Made by a program: the position numbers and the translations under genes
The notes under the pieces: model-generated
The model's input: only the letters and a program-made list of their open reading frames with translations
What the model was told of the DNA's origin: nothing
The model's database searches: none
In this document: piece by piece, positions 41,079 to 53,650 of the stretch
Numbering within the stretch: the stretch's first letter is position 1
Layout: the number at the start of each line of letters is the position of its first letter
NCBI GenBank assembly: GCA_039583875.1
Contig: CM077165.1
Span: forward strand, 72,590,757-72,654,756
DNA length: 64,000 nt
Origin: Platanthera guangdongensis
Taxonomy: Eukaryota; Streptophyta; Magnoliopsida; Asparagales; Orchidaceae
Reading direction: 5' to 3'

Positions 41079-41845
41079 TCCAGCCTAGATCAACCCTAAT
41101 TTTTACTTCAAGAAGCTTTGAAAAGATAAGAAGGATTTCATCAGATCTGTCTTGTCAGAATGAAATGAAGAACAATCATCAAGACCAGATCAATAAGCAG
41201 TTACTCAAATCTCATACTGGGTGACATTTTTCTGATTCTTTTCTCTATTACATTCAATTTGTAAGATCTGTCTGCAGATCTGAGTGAAGGAGATTTATTC
41301 TCTTATTGTAAGCCTGTGTTATAAAGGCTGAGGTAGGGCTAGGATTGCCTGAGGTAGGAGAAGTTTAAAATTCTCTGATTTGTAGGGCAATTGTTACCTG
41401 AGAAGTAGGAGTGAAGATTCATTCTGAGGTAGAGTTATTAGGAAGACTTGAGGTGTAGGATCTTGGTGATCTGAGTGGTAAGACTTATGAAGTCTGAGTT
41501 ATAGGATCCGGGTGGGCTCTGAGCTGTAAGATCTATTAATCTGAGTAAAGGAAAGAGGAGGTGTTTGGCCAAATCTAGTTCATTGCTAGATAGGCGAAAG
41601 GGGAAAGTGAATGTACCCATAAACTGGGGAACCACTATAAAACTGTGTGCATTGTGATGTGTGTGCTGATGTGTCGTAATCTGTTAATTCAGTTGATTGC
41701 TATTTAGTTTCTATTGATTATCAAATTTTAGTTAATCATTTCAATTAGAGTAGTACTCTGATTAAAGAAAATGGGGACCATATTTAAATTGGACCTATTC
41801 ACCCCCCTCTAGGTCACTTTCAATCCTAAAGTAAACATTTAAAAT
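41079..41845 (+). mobile_element. Element C 5' LTR, second part
   Basis: Resumes C's LTR after B. It has leader with GAGGTAGGG repeats (41330-41500), the hairpin block AGTGAATGTACCC...TGGGGAACCAC (41606-41634) and the terminal hairpin GACCTA (41792-41797) with TAGGTC (41810-41815). The exact LTR end before the primer site is uncertain by a few bases. Confidence 0.82.
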
Positions 41846-41858
41846 TGGTATCAGAGGG
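41846..41858 (+). other. Element C primer-binding site (initiator Met tRNA)
   Basis: TGGTATCAGAGGG, identical to B's primer site, just after the LTR. Confidence 0.85.
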
Positions 41859-41922
41859 AGGTTCACTGAAATATGGCATAACTTCCTAGTGAGAATCCAA
41901 GGATTGCAAAGAAAGAAACATC

Positions 41923-44183
41923 ATGGCCTTGAGGGAAAATAATTCCATTATGCTCCCTATCTGCTCCAAAGAAAACTTTGGAATTTGGAAAGAAAGAGTG
42001 AGATTATTCATGGAGGCAGCAGATCAAAAAATATACATTACTGTGGTTGAAGGACCATTCATACCCATGAAAGTGTCAGTTCTTGATACAAACATCAAGA
42101 CACCGAAGACTTACATGGAAATGTATAGGGATGAAATCATACTGGCCTCTATGGACAAAAGAGCTCAGAATATTATAGTTAGTGCAATTGATGATTCAAC
42201 TTTTCAGAATCTAATTCATTGCAGAACAACCAAAGAAATGTGGGAGTCCTTGTTAGTTTACATGGAAGGTACTGAAGAAGTCAGAGATCATAGAAAATCT
42301 TATTAAATCAACAGTATGAAGGCGTCAGACAAGATAAAAAGGATTTAGCGTCTGAGTGTTTTGAAAATTTCTTCAGAATAGTAAACAACCTGTGGACTTA
42401 TGGCAGAAGTTTCACTAATTATGAACTAAATGACAAGTTCTTGAGGTCCCTGAACAAGGAATGGGACATCAAGATTCGTGGCATAAGAGAAATGGGAAAC
42501 TTAGCCAACTAGACCCTCAAGCCCTATTTGGAAAGCAGTTGTCACATGAGTTACAACTTAATCTGAGAAAGTCTGAAGAAGAATCAGTCAGGGCACTCAA
42601 TAGAGAAAATACCTTGCCTTTAAAGGCTGAGTCATCCAGAAAAGTCAGAAAAAAGTCAATACTCACAGAAAAACTAGAAACTACCTTTGAGTGCTTAGAA
42701 TCATCCTCAACTGAAGGAGAAATAACTGAAGAGGAACTGTCACTCTTCTCTAGACAATTCAAGAAGATGTTAAGGAGAAGAAGACAAGGAATATGGAAGG
42801 GTTTAGTAGGAGACTCTTCTAATAAAAAGATCAATCATCCAGAGAAATCCAGGAAGAAGAATTCTGAGGACAGGTATGGCTCTTCTCAGAATAAATATAT
42901 TAAAACTAATATAGTGTGTTATTGTTGCAACAAAAAATGGCATGTCATAGCTGATTGCCCAACAACAAGGAAGGAGAAAAAGTCTGAGAACCTTAAGGAT
43001 AGACAACACAAGAAGGCTGACAAAAGCCTATTGGCAAAAAGACAGTTAACACTGTCTGACAGTGAGTATGATTCATCTGAATCAGAAGAGGAGGATGCTC
43101 TTATGGGCATGATGGCCATTGAGTAAACTCAACTAGGAGAAGAAGATCAGGATTGTTCAGATCCTGCTAAGGTAAAATCAATCTCTAATAGTTTTTCCTC
43201 AGATTCAATTTCTGCATCAGAAAATGAATCATTTTCACATAGTAAAGAACATGATTCAGGCATTGAAGCAGATTTCAACTCCCTTATCAACAGTTATGGG
43301 AAGGTAATAAAGGCCTTAATTGCAAGAAAACAGCCTACTAAGGATCAGGTCAAAGAGTTAGACTCCTTGTGAGGAGTATCTTCTCAGTTAATAAGTGCTA
43401 ACACAAAGTTGGATTTACAAAAACTAACACTAATTGAATTAACCAACATGATAGTTAGCCAGGCAGAAGTGATAATTGAACAGGTCAAGACTATCAAAGA
43501 CCTGGAAGCAAAGCTTGCTCAGGAAAGACATCTCCTGACTCAGTTCTCAAAGCCTAAGTCAGTGCTACCTATCATAGATACCTTCTCTGCACCATTTAGA
43601 AGTGGTGTAAGGATTGGTAAGAATAAAAAATCTAAAAAGAAGTTTGTATCTAAAGATAAAATTCCAAGTGGTCCAGATAGGCAAGCTGTCAGGTATCTGC
43701 CTTCTAACAGATGCTTGAGATCATGTGTTCCTGGACACATGATATGTGAGTGCTCTACCGGCAAGGTCAATAAAGAGCCTTGCTGGAAGGATCAGATGAT
43801 AAAAGGCACTATAGGCCAAGAACCACCATAGAAAGTGATCAATCCAAGAAGCCAAGGACTTTCTTGGGGCTGATCCCAGTGTAGCTCACTCAAATCTAAA
43901 AGATAAGGGTGTGAATTATGCACTTCTACCTTGGAAATTGGATGAGAATTCTGTGTTGCACAAGAAAAAAACTTCAAATGTGCAACCAAAGAGAAGATAC
44001 AACAAATTTGAGTGTTGGTGTTGTGGGAAGGTTGGGCATTTTGCCTTATATTATTGGTATAATCCAACAGGTCCTTCATATAGATTTCAACCACCTCTAT
44101 TTAGAAAGTATTTTGTGTTTCACATAATAAAGCCTAACAGGAACCAAGGCCCCAAAACTTGTTGGGTGCCTAAGGTGAAATAA
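41923..44183 (+). pseudogene. gag: Element C Gag, frameshifted
   Basis: ATG 41923 opens MALRENNSIMLPICSKENFG, homologous to B's Gag. A one-base deletion near 42300 ends the frame at 42306. A second break near 42505 moves to the frame 42461-43126, which carries the Glu/Lys-rich middle and a first zinc knuckle with the usual Gly changed to Trp (C-Y-C-C, W-H, D-C; about 42912-42960). Further breaks follow. 43409-43831 is a coiled coil and 43911-44183 carries the second knuckle, where the last Cys is lost (GHFALYYW). The tail QGPKTCWVPKVK ends at TAA 44181. Confidence 0.85.
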
Positions 44184-44191
44184 ATTTATGT

Positions 44192-45214
44192 TTGCAGGTG
44201 GAGCCAAGTACCACTAATAGGCCAATATGGTACTTGGATAGTGGATGTTCCAGGCATATGACTGGATCACAGAGTTTACTAAGATACTACACTCTAGTTA
44301 AGAATGGACCAAAAGTCATCTTTGGAGGGTCAGAGAAAGGACTCAACAAGGGATATGGTAATATTTCTAATGGCTTAGTTATCATCACTAAAGATACTTA
44401 TGTGGAAGGATTGAACCACAATCTGATAAGCATAAGTCAGCTTTGTGATATAGCTTATGAAATTGTCTTCCACAATGACAAGTGTCTGATAAGGAATTCA
44501 AGTGATCAAGAGATCATCTTGTCAGAAACTAGGAGTGGGAACATTTCTTTTCTAAATTTCCTTAGTATAAATGAGCAATCACCAGTGTGTCTTGTAGCTA
44601 GTGAGAAAGACACTTTGTGTGTACAATGGCACAAGAGGCTGGCTCACTTAAACTACAAAGCTTTGAGTAAACTATTTTCTTTGGACTTAGTTAGAAATAA
44701 CCCACAATTAAAATGCTCCAATGTAGGCATATGTTCTGCTTGTCAAAAATGCAAACAAACAAAAGACTCTTTTAAGAGCATTCAGTCCAAAGACACTGAA
44801 AGGTGTCTATACTTACTTCATATGAATTTATTTGGTCCTATGCAAGTTCTTAGTTTGGGAAGGAAGTCTTATACCTATGTGATTGTGGATGATCACTCCA
44901 GGTTTGCTTGGGTGTTCTTCTTAAGGAAAAAGTCTGAAACACTAGGCATCCTTGCTGATTTTGTCAAACAAATTCAGAATGAGATGGGATGTACTGTGGT
45001 CAAACTTAGAAGTGACCACGGTACAGAATTTCAATCTGAAAGGATGACAAATTTCGGTAAGGAACTAGGTATCCTTCAGGAGTTCTCTCCAAGAACACCA
45101 CAACAAAATCGAGTTGCTAAGAGGAAAAGTAGAATTCTTATTGAGGCAGCTAGAACCATGTTCAAAATAGAGCATTGGTCAACAAGTATCACAATAAGAC
45201 TCTCTATGAACTAA
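44192..45214 (+). pseudogene. Element C protease and damaged integrase
   Basis: Frame -1 relative to the Gag tail, after TTTGCAGG. The protease motif WYLDSGCSRHMTG is intact. The HHCC zinc domain is present (WHKRLAHLNYKAL). In the integrase core the first catalytic Asp is Asn (HMNLFGPM, codon 44824), the second Asp is kept (SDHGTEF, 45014) and the catalytic Glu is Lys (NRVAKRKSR, codon 45119). A deletion of roughly 60-70 bp with a frameshift near 45170 removes the block that in A and B reads [16 protein letters not shown]. The integrase would be catalytically dead even without the stops. Confidence 0.87.
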
Positions 45215-47286
45215 TGAAAGGCAGAAAACCAAATCTCTCCTACTTCAAAATTTTTGGAATCAAGTGTTATGTCTTGGACAATTGGAAAACTTATCTAACC
45301 AAGTTGTCAGAGAAATCCTATGAAGGAATTTTTGTATAGTATAGTATTCATAGCAAAGCATACAGGATCTACAACTTGAAACATCAAGTTGTAGAAGAAT
45401 CTATTAATGTAGTATTTGATGAATCATCTATTTTATGTAATGATATCTCTAACAATTCTAGTCTAGTTGGTGTAATGTCTAGAATGGAAAAAACTAAGAA
45501 TAAGTTGCACACCTAACGTAGAGTTAGACATTAGGGATAATATAGAAGTTCCTATAGAAGATACTACATCAGCTCAGGGGGAGGAAGAGAATCACCCTAA
45601 TCCTCCTGCAACACTAGATGATAATAGACACCTTCCTGTAGCTATAAGACATCTTAGAGATCATCTTATAGATCAAATTATAGGTGATGCCAGATTAGGT
45701 GTGACTACTAGAAGTAGACATCACAATGAAGTTCTATACTCTAGTTTTCTCTCACAGGTAGAACCTAAAAGGTTTGAAGATGCCAATCCGGATCCCAACT
45801 AGATTATGGCTATGCAAGAAGAGTTAAATCAATTTGAGAGATGCAAAGTCTGGTGTCTAGTTCCAAAACCTAGTGATCATAATATTATAGGCACTAAGTG
45901 GATCTATAGAAATAAATTAGATTTGTATGTGGTTATAGTCAAGAACAAAGCTAGATTAGTGGCTAAAGGATATAGACAAGAGGAAGGATTAGATTATGAT
46001 CAAACTTTTGCACCTGTAGCAAGGCTAGATGCCATTAGGTTGTTTTTAGCCCATGAAGCATTCAAAGAATACAAAGTCTACCAAATGGATGTAAAGTCAG
46101 CATTCCTTAATGGTACACTGAAGGAAGAAGTCTATGTAGAGCAGTCGTCAGGTTTTGTTGACCCTATACACAAAAACTATGTTTTCAGATTATACGAGGC
46201 TTTGTATGGGTTAAAACAGCAACCTAGAGCCTGGTATGAAATGCTCTCTACCTTTCTTATAGAGAATAAGTTCTCTAGAGGAAAGATAGACAAGACACTA
46301 TTCCTTAGGAACATCAAAGATTCAAGTATATTATTCCAGATTTATGTAGATGACATAATTTTTGGGTCTACCAATGAGATGATATGTAGTAAGTTTGCAA
46401 GGCTTATGCAAGGCAAGTTTGAGATGAGCAGCATGGGTGAGCTAAAGTTCTTCTTAGGATTCCAAGTTAGATAATCTGGGGATGGAATATCCATCTCTCA
46501 ATCTAAGTTCACTAAGGAGTTGATTAAGAGATATGGTATGAAGAATTCTTCTACCATGAGAACTCCAATGGGTTCTACAGTGTCACTACACAAGGATGAA
46601 TCTGGAAAACTAGTTGATGAAACCTTGTATAGAGCCATAATTGGATCACTCCTATGTTTAACTGCTAGTAGGCCAGATATTATGTTCTCAACATGTGTCT
46701 GTACTACGTACCAAGCATGCCCCAAAGAGTCTCATTATACTGTTGTTAAGAGAACACTCAGAAATCTTAAGGGGACACCCAATCTTGGGCATTAGTTTCC
46801 TAGGGATAAAGATTTTAAACTAATTGGGTACACAGATGCAAATTTTGCAGCGTGTAAAGAAGACATAAAGAGTACTTCTGGAACTTGCCAGTTTCTAAGG
46901 AAAAGACTTATCAGTTGGAGTAGCAAGAAGCAAACAAGTGTTGATATCTCTACAGCAGAATCAGAGTACATATCTGCTGGAAGTTGCTGTGCATAGCTGT
47001 TATGGATTCAACATCAAATACTGGACTACAGTATACAACTAAGTAAATCTATTATGTTCTGTGATTCTACTAGTGCAATTTATATTGCCAAAAATCATGT
47101 TTCACATAGTAGAACTAAACATATTTTAATTAGATATCACTTTCTCAAAGAGAATGTAGAAAAAGAAAATATTAGCTTACAACATATTCCAAATGAAAGA
47201 CAAATTGCTGATGTCTTTAAAAACCCCTAGATTAAAGTAAGTTCAATTATTTTAAGTTTGAACTAGGTATGTTGAATATTGAATAA
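45215..47286 (+). pseudogene. Element C integrase tail, RT and RNase H
   Basis: The integrase C-terminal part and linker (45215-45800) are frameshifted, with a TAG near 45800. RT is open at 45806-46474 ([34 protein letters not shown]) with YVDD at 46343-46354. A TAA at 46472 and a TAG near 46793 interrupt the thumb and RNase H. RNase H blocks are seen as [17 protein letters not shown] and FCDSTSAI, with a TAG after SCCA near 46996. It ends LGMLNIE at 47286. Confidence 0.85.
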
Positions 47287-47396
47287 ATATTTACATTTAA
47301 AAGTATGACTAATTAGGAATGCAAATAGTTTAAATCTTTACTTTAATAAGTCAGGACATATAAGTCAGAACACAAAATTTGTCTAAGTCATAGAAT

Positions 47397-47835
47397 TATG
47401 TCGAGACACCAGGGTGTGTGTCGACACTATTAGTTCAGGTGTGTTGAGACACAACAGCGTGTGTCGATACTTATAGAAAAGGTGTGTCAAGACACGTGAC
47501 TGTGTGTCGACACTGTTTAGCGGATGTGTGTCGACACTAATAAAAGAATGTGTGTCGAGACATTATAAGTTTTTGTCGAGACATTTCGGTCTGTGTCGAG
47601 AAACATAAACCTTGAGTCGACACATGTCGACACATCTCGACATCATAGATTTTCTTTGTCGACTCTAGAAATTATCTAATTTTGAGAAAATCACTAAATG
47701 CAGCTCACCTTTTCATCTTCAAAAGACTGATGCTATAAATTGTAGATGTTAGGTTTTGTTGACTTCACTCGCCAGTAATCTTGAGAGACTAATCATTGTG
47801 TGTCGAGACCTAGAAATCCATAGTCGACACCCTTC
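47397..47835. repeat. GTGTCGACAC array and TATA box in the pol-ORF3 spacer of C
   Basis: Copies of GTGTCGACAC (for example in 47415-47540) mixed with GTGTCGAGAC and CATGTCGACACATCTCGACA, more degenerate than in B. A TATAAAT at 47734-47740 follows the main array, 125 bp before the ORF3 ATG at 47859. The arrangement repeats that in B (27175-27654). Confidence 0.85.
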
Positions 47836-47858
47836 TGACTCAAGATCTTTTAACTAGA

Positions 47859-47900
47859 ATGGCACCAAAGATGGACGATCACATCAAAGAGGTAAATGAA
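47859..47900 (+). pseudogene. Element C third ORF, first codons only
   Basis: ATG 47859 encodes MAPKMDDHIKEVNE, collinear with B's MAPKLEENVNEGYE. It is cut by chromovirus F at 47900. The boundary could instead be about 47925: the next codons (KFVSRPF) can be aligned weakly with B's ELVRHAF, while clear identity to F's other LTR starts at GGTCTTAGGCCC (47925). Confidence 0.75.
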
Positions 47901-49189
47901 TGTAAGTTTGTGTCGAGACCTTTCGGTCTTAGGCCCAGAACCGCCGCTTTGCGGTGACACCTTCACGCCCGGGAAGGTCATCACTACAAAACGCCGATCC
48001 TGCCGGCCAAATCGATCATAACTGTAGCAAAGTAATAAAAGGCAAGTCCGCAGAAATCACATATAGTAAATAATCTCCACGGAGGGAGTGTCCACAGAAA
48101 TAATAATAAAAGAACTGAATCTTGGGCTCATGCCTAGTACATGAAGTCCTCACTACATATCTCTCATTGCGGAAGCAAAACAAATACAACTACTAACAAT
48201 CAGGACTGACAGTCCCCACTGTCTGAACTCCGGTACTAGAATGCCCCATCTCCAAGTGTGCCGATCTCCGGGGTTGCTCGTCCATGCTGGGCTCCACGGT
48301 CCCATAAAATGATGTGGTTCAAAAACCGTTAGACTAAAATACTAAGTCCTATCATCCCCCCCCCCCCCCACTTCCCCCATGGCTCCTAGGCACCGAGTGG
48401 GGAGAAGGAAAGGAGAGGCCATGAAAGTGGAGAATAACAAATATAAGCAGGTGGCGGCGGAACTACTCTAGCAATTCTATAATATATAAGACTAAATGAA
48501 GGTAAGAAAGACTGGCCAAGAAAAGTAACCTTAACTTATATGAAAACACATAAGCCAAGGGATCTTTTGCAGGGCTCCTATTGTATAAAAAGTCTCATAC
48601 CAATTTATACGATAGGGTGTCAGTTTTCTAACAAGCATTCATATATATTTACTGAATAAAAACCTTAACTTATAAGCATGCTCACGCGAACTTATAAACC
48701 AAGGGGTTGTTTTGTAAGGCCTATTGTATAAAGCATCTCATACCACTTATACAATAGGTGTCGTGGTTCTATGAAATGGTAATGCTATGAAATACAATTA
48801 TGCCATGATGTGAACATGCAAGTACAACTTACCCACTCAACTCTGTGTACACAAACCTTTAGTTCCCCCTTTCTGAAGCCAAACCTCCCAGGATACCTCC
48901 GTAGTGGCAAACGGAAGCGGTGGGTTGGGTCTCGCCCACCTCTAAAGCGGTAATTGCACTACCAGTCAGACCTATCGTACGCCTCAATGCTGTTGCACTA
49001 AGTGGAGCTCTTGCGTACTCTTGTCGGCTGGCGCACCAGACTTTATTTGGCCAAGTGCTAAACCACACTTCCCGAGTCAACATATTGGCATCGGTGCATC
49101 GACCCTCCAATACCGAAGACCCACCACCTTATACTTTATGCACATGCAATCCTAATGTATCACCACCAGCCTAAGCTCCCTGAACCATC

Positions 49190-49340
49190 CCGTTTGTCAC
49201 AAATAACAACCTAGCCAAAGCTCACCGGGCCAACCAGCCCATCACAAACAACTACCGAGCCAAAGCTCGTCGGGCCAACCTGCCCATCACAAACAACTAC
49301 CGAGCCAAAGCTCGTCGATCCAACCTGACCATTACCAAAT
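49190..49340. repeat. 45-bp tandem repeat in F LTR
   Basis: Units start AGCCAAAGCTC at 49213, 49258 and 49303, exactly 45 bp apart. The other LTR has the same array with starts at 60152, 60197 and 60242 and at least one partial unit before it. Each unit carries the dyad GAGC...GCTC and the word GGGCCAACC. Confidence 0.9.
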
Positions 49341-52300
49341 CCACTTAGCCTATTGCCCGAATGACCCAACCTAACATCCCGAGACATCGAGGTGAGTGAA
49401 AGTGAATCACTAGTTATACTAGTTACTCTTGCAATTCAGTTTTACCTACAATTTTAGTTAGCCGAGGACTGCCCAAGGTATTCCCCGTGAAGGGCTCTCG
49501 AGGGCACTAGGAACTACGATGGGCTGAAGCCCAAAGCTCCCTTTCTCAAGGCACTTATTTTTATTGGTTGCTACCCATCTCCTAAACCTTTAAATGTTAT
49601 ACTGGATCTGACCACAGTGTATTTGACAGTTCTATTCCTGCAGGGGAAGACGATGTTTCGTCGACCGCGAGCACCACTTAACCCTAGCCAAACTTCTCAC
49701 TCTCCATCACTACTCCTGATGATAATCTCATTTTACTCACTAAATCAACACACTAATACCCCAACTCCCTCGGTGCATTTTGCACCATATCTTGAATTCT
49801 GCAGTTTTACTAAACGCAGACCATCTTAAGCCGTATGATGTGTAAAATGGGAGGTACTCAAAATAATCATCCAGTATCCCTATAATAATTATTGGAGGGC
49901 CCACATGACATTTTTAGCCTAAATTCAGAAATCCATAATTTTCCTAGATTATCTGATAATTTATTTAATTTTCTCTAGTAATCCAAAAACCCAAGTTTGA
50001 ATATGAAGTAACCATTTCAAACATGCAAATGCTCCACAAAATTTATGATAAATACAAGATGATTATTTAACATAGAATCCAAAGTCTCCTAATTTTCCAG
50101 CATGGTTTAGGCTTCTAATTCTAATTTAAAATACAGCATACCATTAATCACTTTAAGAGACAAGTACAGCAAGAATACTTCCAGAATTCTGAGAAAGTTC
50201 AAGGTTGATTGTAAGGACATATAAAAACTCCAGGTCAACTTTCATAATTTATCAATTAATAAAGAACTCTAAACCTAATTTTGATCAAATATTTAAATTG
50301 GTAACTTAATGCACTAAGTACAAAAATTATTCATTTAAAAATGGTAACAAAAATCTCCACCAGAGAATGTTGAACTAAAATCACTACTGATCATGTTTCA
50401 CAATTTCTCAACAAATAATGAGCTCTGAATAAAATATTGAACAAGTTTTCAAATTAATGAGTTTGTGAAGTAGGTACTGTAATTATGTATTCAAAAATTC
50501 TAATAAAATTCATACATGAGCATAATGGTCTAAAACTCCCTCTGCCCAATTTTCATTGCTTTCTAATGGACAGTGAGTTCACAATATCCAAATGATTAAG
50601 TAGGGCTCACTCATTCATTATAAAGGAAGTACCAAGATTATTGATCCAAAATTCCCAATTAAATTTCTAGAGATTCATACAACCCCTATGACCACAATAC
50701 CCAAGTTTCATTACTGTTCAATGAGTTTTAATACCCTATTCTATCACTACTAAGCTTATACCCTAAACTAGGGTTAGTGTTTTGAGGGGCCTATCTATCT
50801 CCACATCCTCTAATATTTTTACTAGAAGGTTTTAGATGCCCTAGTACCCTCCCTCCAAATTTCAAGTCCATTCAAAGTCTTTTGACCACATGCCCTTCAC
50901 AAGACACCAAAGCCCATCCTTAGGGTTTGGCCTTGGGTCCTAGGGAAAATCTATCCCACTCCACCCCATCTTCCATGGGAAGGTGTTAAAAGGCATGCCA
51001 AGTCAGTGGCCCAATTTTAACCTCTGTTGAGGTGATTTGGCCACTCAAAACTCAAAGTGCACTTTTGAACTAAATACCCTTATTTTTGCATGGATTCCAT
51101 CCACATCATCTCCAAATGAGATGAAATTCTAACCAGAGTCTTGTGATGTCCCCAAGGACCACTCAGCAAAATTTGGGAGAGTTTGAAGGTCATTTGGTCC
51201 CTTAATTAATTTACCCTAGAGTAATTAAATGATTTCAAAACTATAGAAAACTCATCTCCGAAAATTCCCATTTTTGGGCAGGACCTAGGTATAGACTAGA
51301 GAGACTCCCTCTCCAATTTTCAAGTAATTTCGACAAGACATGATGTGTGGGCACTCATTTTAATCTCTGGCTAGCTCTAGGTATAGATCCCACCAAAATG
51401 AGTGCCCTGGTCAAACCAAGAACCCAAATTCGTTCAAACTAATTTGAAATTAAAGTAGACCCATAGGGCTAAAAATTATATGTTGACCATTCTCTTTGAA
51501 TTAGAATCTACATATTTTTAATAATTAAAGACATTAAATACTGAAGGTGTGACAAAAATGAAATAAATAGAAAATACATAACCTATAGTTTAAATCATTG
51601 CCAGTGCGAATCTTGGCGCAGATCGGGCGGCTGCCAATTGTCTTCAAAATCTAGCCAATGGCCCCGATTGCTCCTTACTGGAGCATCTTCCACATGCTGC
51701 CACCGGCCATCCGGCCACCTCCCTGGCCGGCCTCCGCCACCACAACCTCCGTTGAGGTGGTGGCTATCGCCAGGCGGCGGCACAGCCGCCGGAGGGGCGG
51801 ATTCCGGCGATCCCGACGGGATGAAATAATACAGAAAATAAGGAAATTTCAACCTTCGATCGGGCTCAATGGAGCCCGGAACTTGGACCTATCTGTTGAT
51901 ATGATCTACCCATGGAAGAAGGAGAGGAGGAGGACCTGAATCGCGGCCTGAGAGCGGGTGTTGTGCATCCTTGCCATTTCCGACAACCAAGCTTTGGCTA
52001 CTCTGCAACCTCCACACCAACTCCTCTGAAACTGAAATGTGATCGGGGGAAAATCTTCCCCTTGCCCTAGTGAAGGTTTCTAATGTAGGAATTGGGGAGA
52101 GGAGGTTTGTAACTCCCCAATTCATCAAAACACCATTAAAACCATTAATGGTGAGTTTTCAGTTTCAACCAATTTGATGGGCTGAGCCTCCCCACTGGCC
52201 GGCCACCTCCTGAAAACTCCTCCCCTGCCTCTAAGGAGATAAAGCCCCATCAAAAGGGGGAGTTATGGGGCCTCCATGGCCATGATGACCATTAAGCTCT

Positions 52301-52489
52301 TCTTTCTCTCTCCTCCAAATTTGGGTAACTCCCTCTTCCTCTCTCATAGTCACCAAATTTTGAATTTGGTAGGCCCAAAATGTTTCTCACCACCTCCTAG
52401 ACCAATGGGCAACACTTGTCTGGGCCTAGCCCACTTAGCTTGGGCTTGAGTTAGCCATTTAGGCTAGTTTCACCGCTTAGACCCAAGAG

Positions 52490-53650
52490 TTGACTTTGGT
52501 CAAATTAGCCACTAGGGTTGACCTCAATGGGTCCTTGGTGACCCATGGGCCTCCCCTAAAGTCTAGAAATACTTGGGTAGGGTTGGTTGGATATCTTGGG
52601 GGTCACTTGTCCCTTAGTTAGGGCACTTTGACCTTTTTAGGGCTAAGGTTGACTTGGGTCAACTTAGCTCTAGAGTTGACCATACTGGGTCCCAGTTGAC
52701 CCATTGACCTCACTCTAGGGTTAGGAGGACATGAGTGGGATCCACTTGGCTAAGGGAAGGTCAGTTGACCTAGGTAGGTCAGTTTGACCAATTTAAGGTT
52801 AGAGTTGACTTTGGTCAACTTAACCACTTTGACAGCCCTCCATGGGTCCTTAGTGACCCATTGACTCCACTTTGGGTCTATGAAGACCCTGGTAGGGTTG
52901 GTTGGGCTTACTAGGGGCACATTGCCGTTAGTTAGGGCATCTTGCCCCTTTTTAGGGCTAGAGTGGTTTTAAGTCAACTTGGTCACCCTGGGTCGATTCC
53001 AATGGACCCTTAGGGCTCTAATGGACCTCCCAATGGATTGGTGAGACCATGGTGGGGTCTTGGAGTCTTGGTGAAGCCCCATGATCATCTTAAACTAGGG
53101 TTTAGAAATCTATTATTTGCAGACCATAATGATCTCACCTACATTCCGTGGTTCATTTTGCCTTCTTGGGCTTCCTAGGGTTTAGTCATGACCTAGTCAT
53201 GACAAAATCACTCCTAGGGGTCTTGTTATTTGAGGGATGATACAATGAACTTGTGCGCGATGCATTCGACACCGCTTCTGCAGATATGGATGGTATTCTA
53301 TTGAGTAACCACCCAGTCTGTCTATGGTATATAGCGTCGGGCCCCAGCCAGACATACTGATATATGCTATGCGACGGATAAGAGGTGTTACATGAGTTGG
53401 ATCCACTTGGCTAAGGGAAGGTCAGTTGACACTAGGTAGGTCAGTTTGACCCATTTAGGGTTAGAGTTGACTTTGGTCAACTTAACCACTTTGGCTGCCC
53501 TCCATGGGTCCTTAGTGACCCATTGACCCCACTTTGGGTCTATAAAGACCCTGGTATGGTTGGTTGGGCTTATTAGGAGCACACTGCCCTTAGTTAGGGC
53601 ACCTTGCCCCTTTTTAGTCCTATAGTGGTTCTAGGTCAACTTGGCCACCC
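52490..53650. repeat. GTTGAC...GTCAAC array in F LTR
   Basis: Many copies of GTTGACC, TTGACC/T and the dyad GTTGAC-TTTG-GTCAAC lie among TGGGTCC/GGACCC and GTGACCCAT words. TTGAC followed by C or T is the core of the W-box bound by plant WRKY factors (known family fact); binding here is inference. On the minus strand this is the 5' part of U3, the same place as the arrays in other families. The other LTR has the array at about 63425-63670. Confidence 0.72.

Larger units (their letters stand above)
19052..47900 (+). mobile_element. Element C: copia element, interrupted by B and truncated by F
   Basis: C consists of a split 5' LTR (19052-19857 and about 41079-41845), primer site 41846, decayed gag-pol (41923-47286), a palindrome-array spacer with TATA box, and the first codons of a third ORF ending at 47900 where chromovirus F begins. 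The rest of C, including its 3' LTR, should lie beyond the window. It has the same architecture as B and is a related subfamily. It is more decayed than B, which fits B having landed inside it. Confidence 0.85.

Noticed and set aside
51595..51852. Gly/Pro-rich frame in F LTR resembling a cell-wall protein
   Set aside because: It is in GC-rich LTR sequence, overlaps frames on the other strand, and its counterpart in the other LTR has a different reading (62558-63085).
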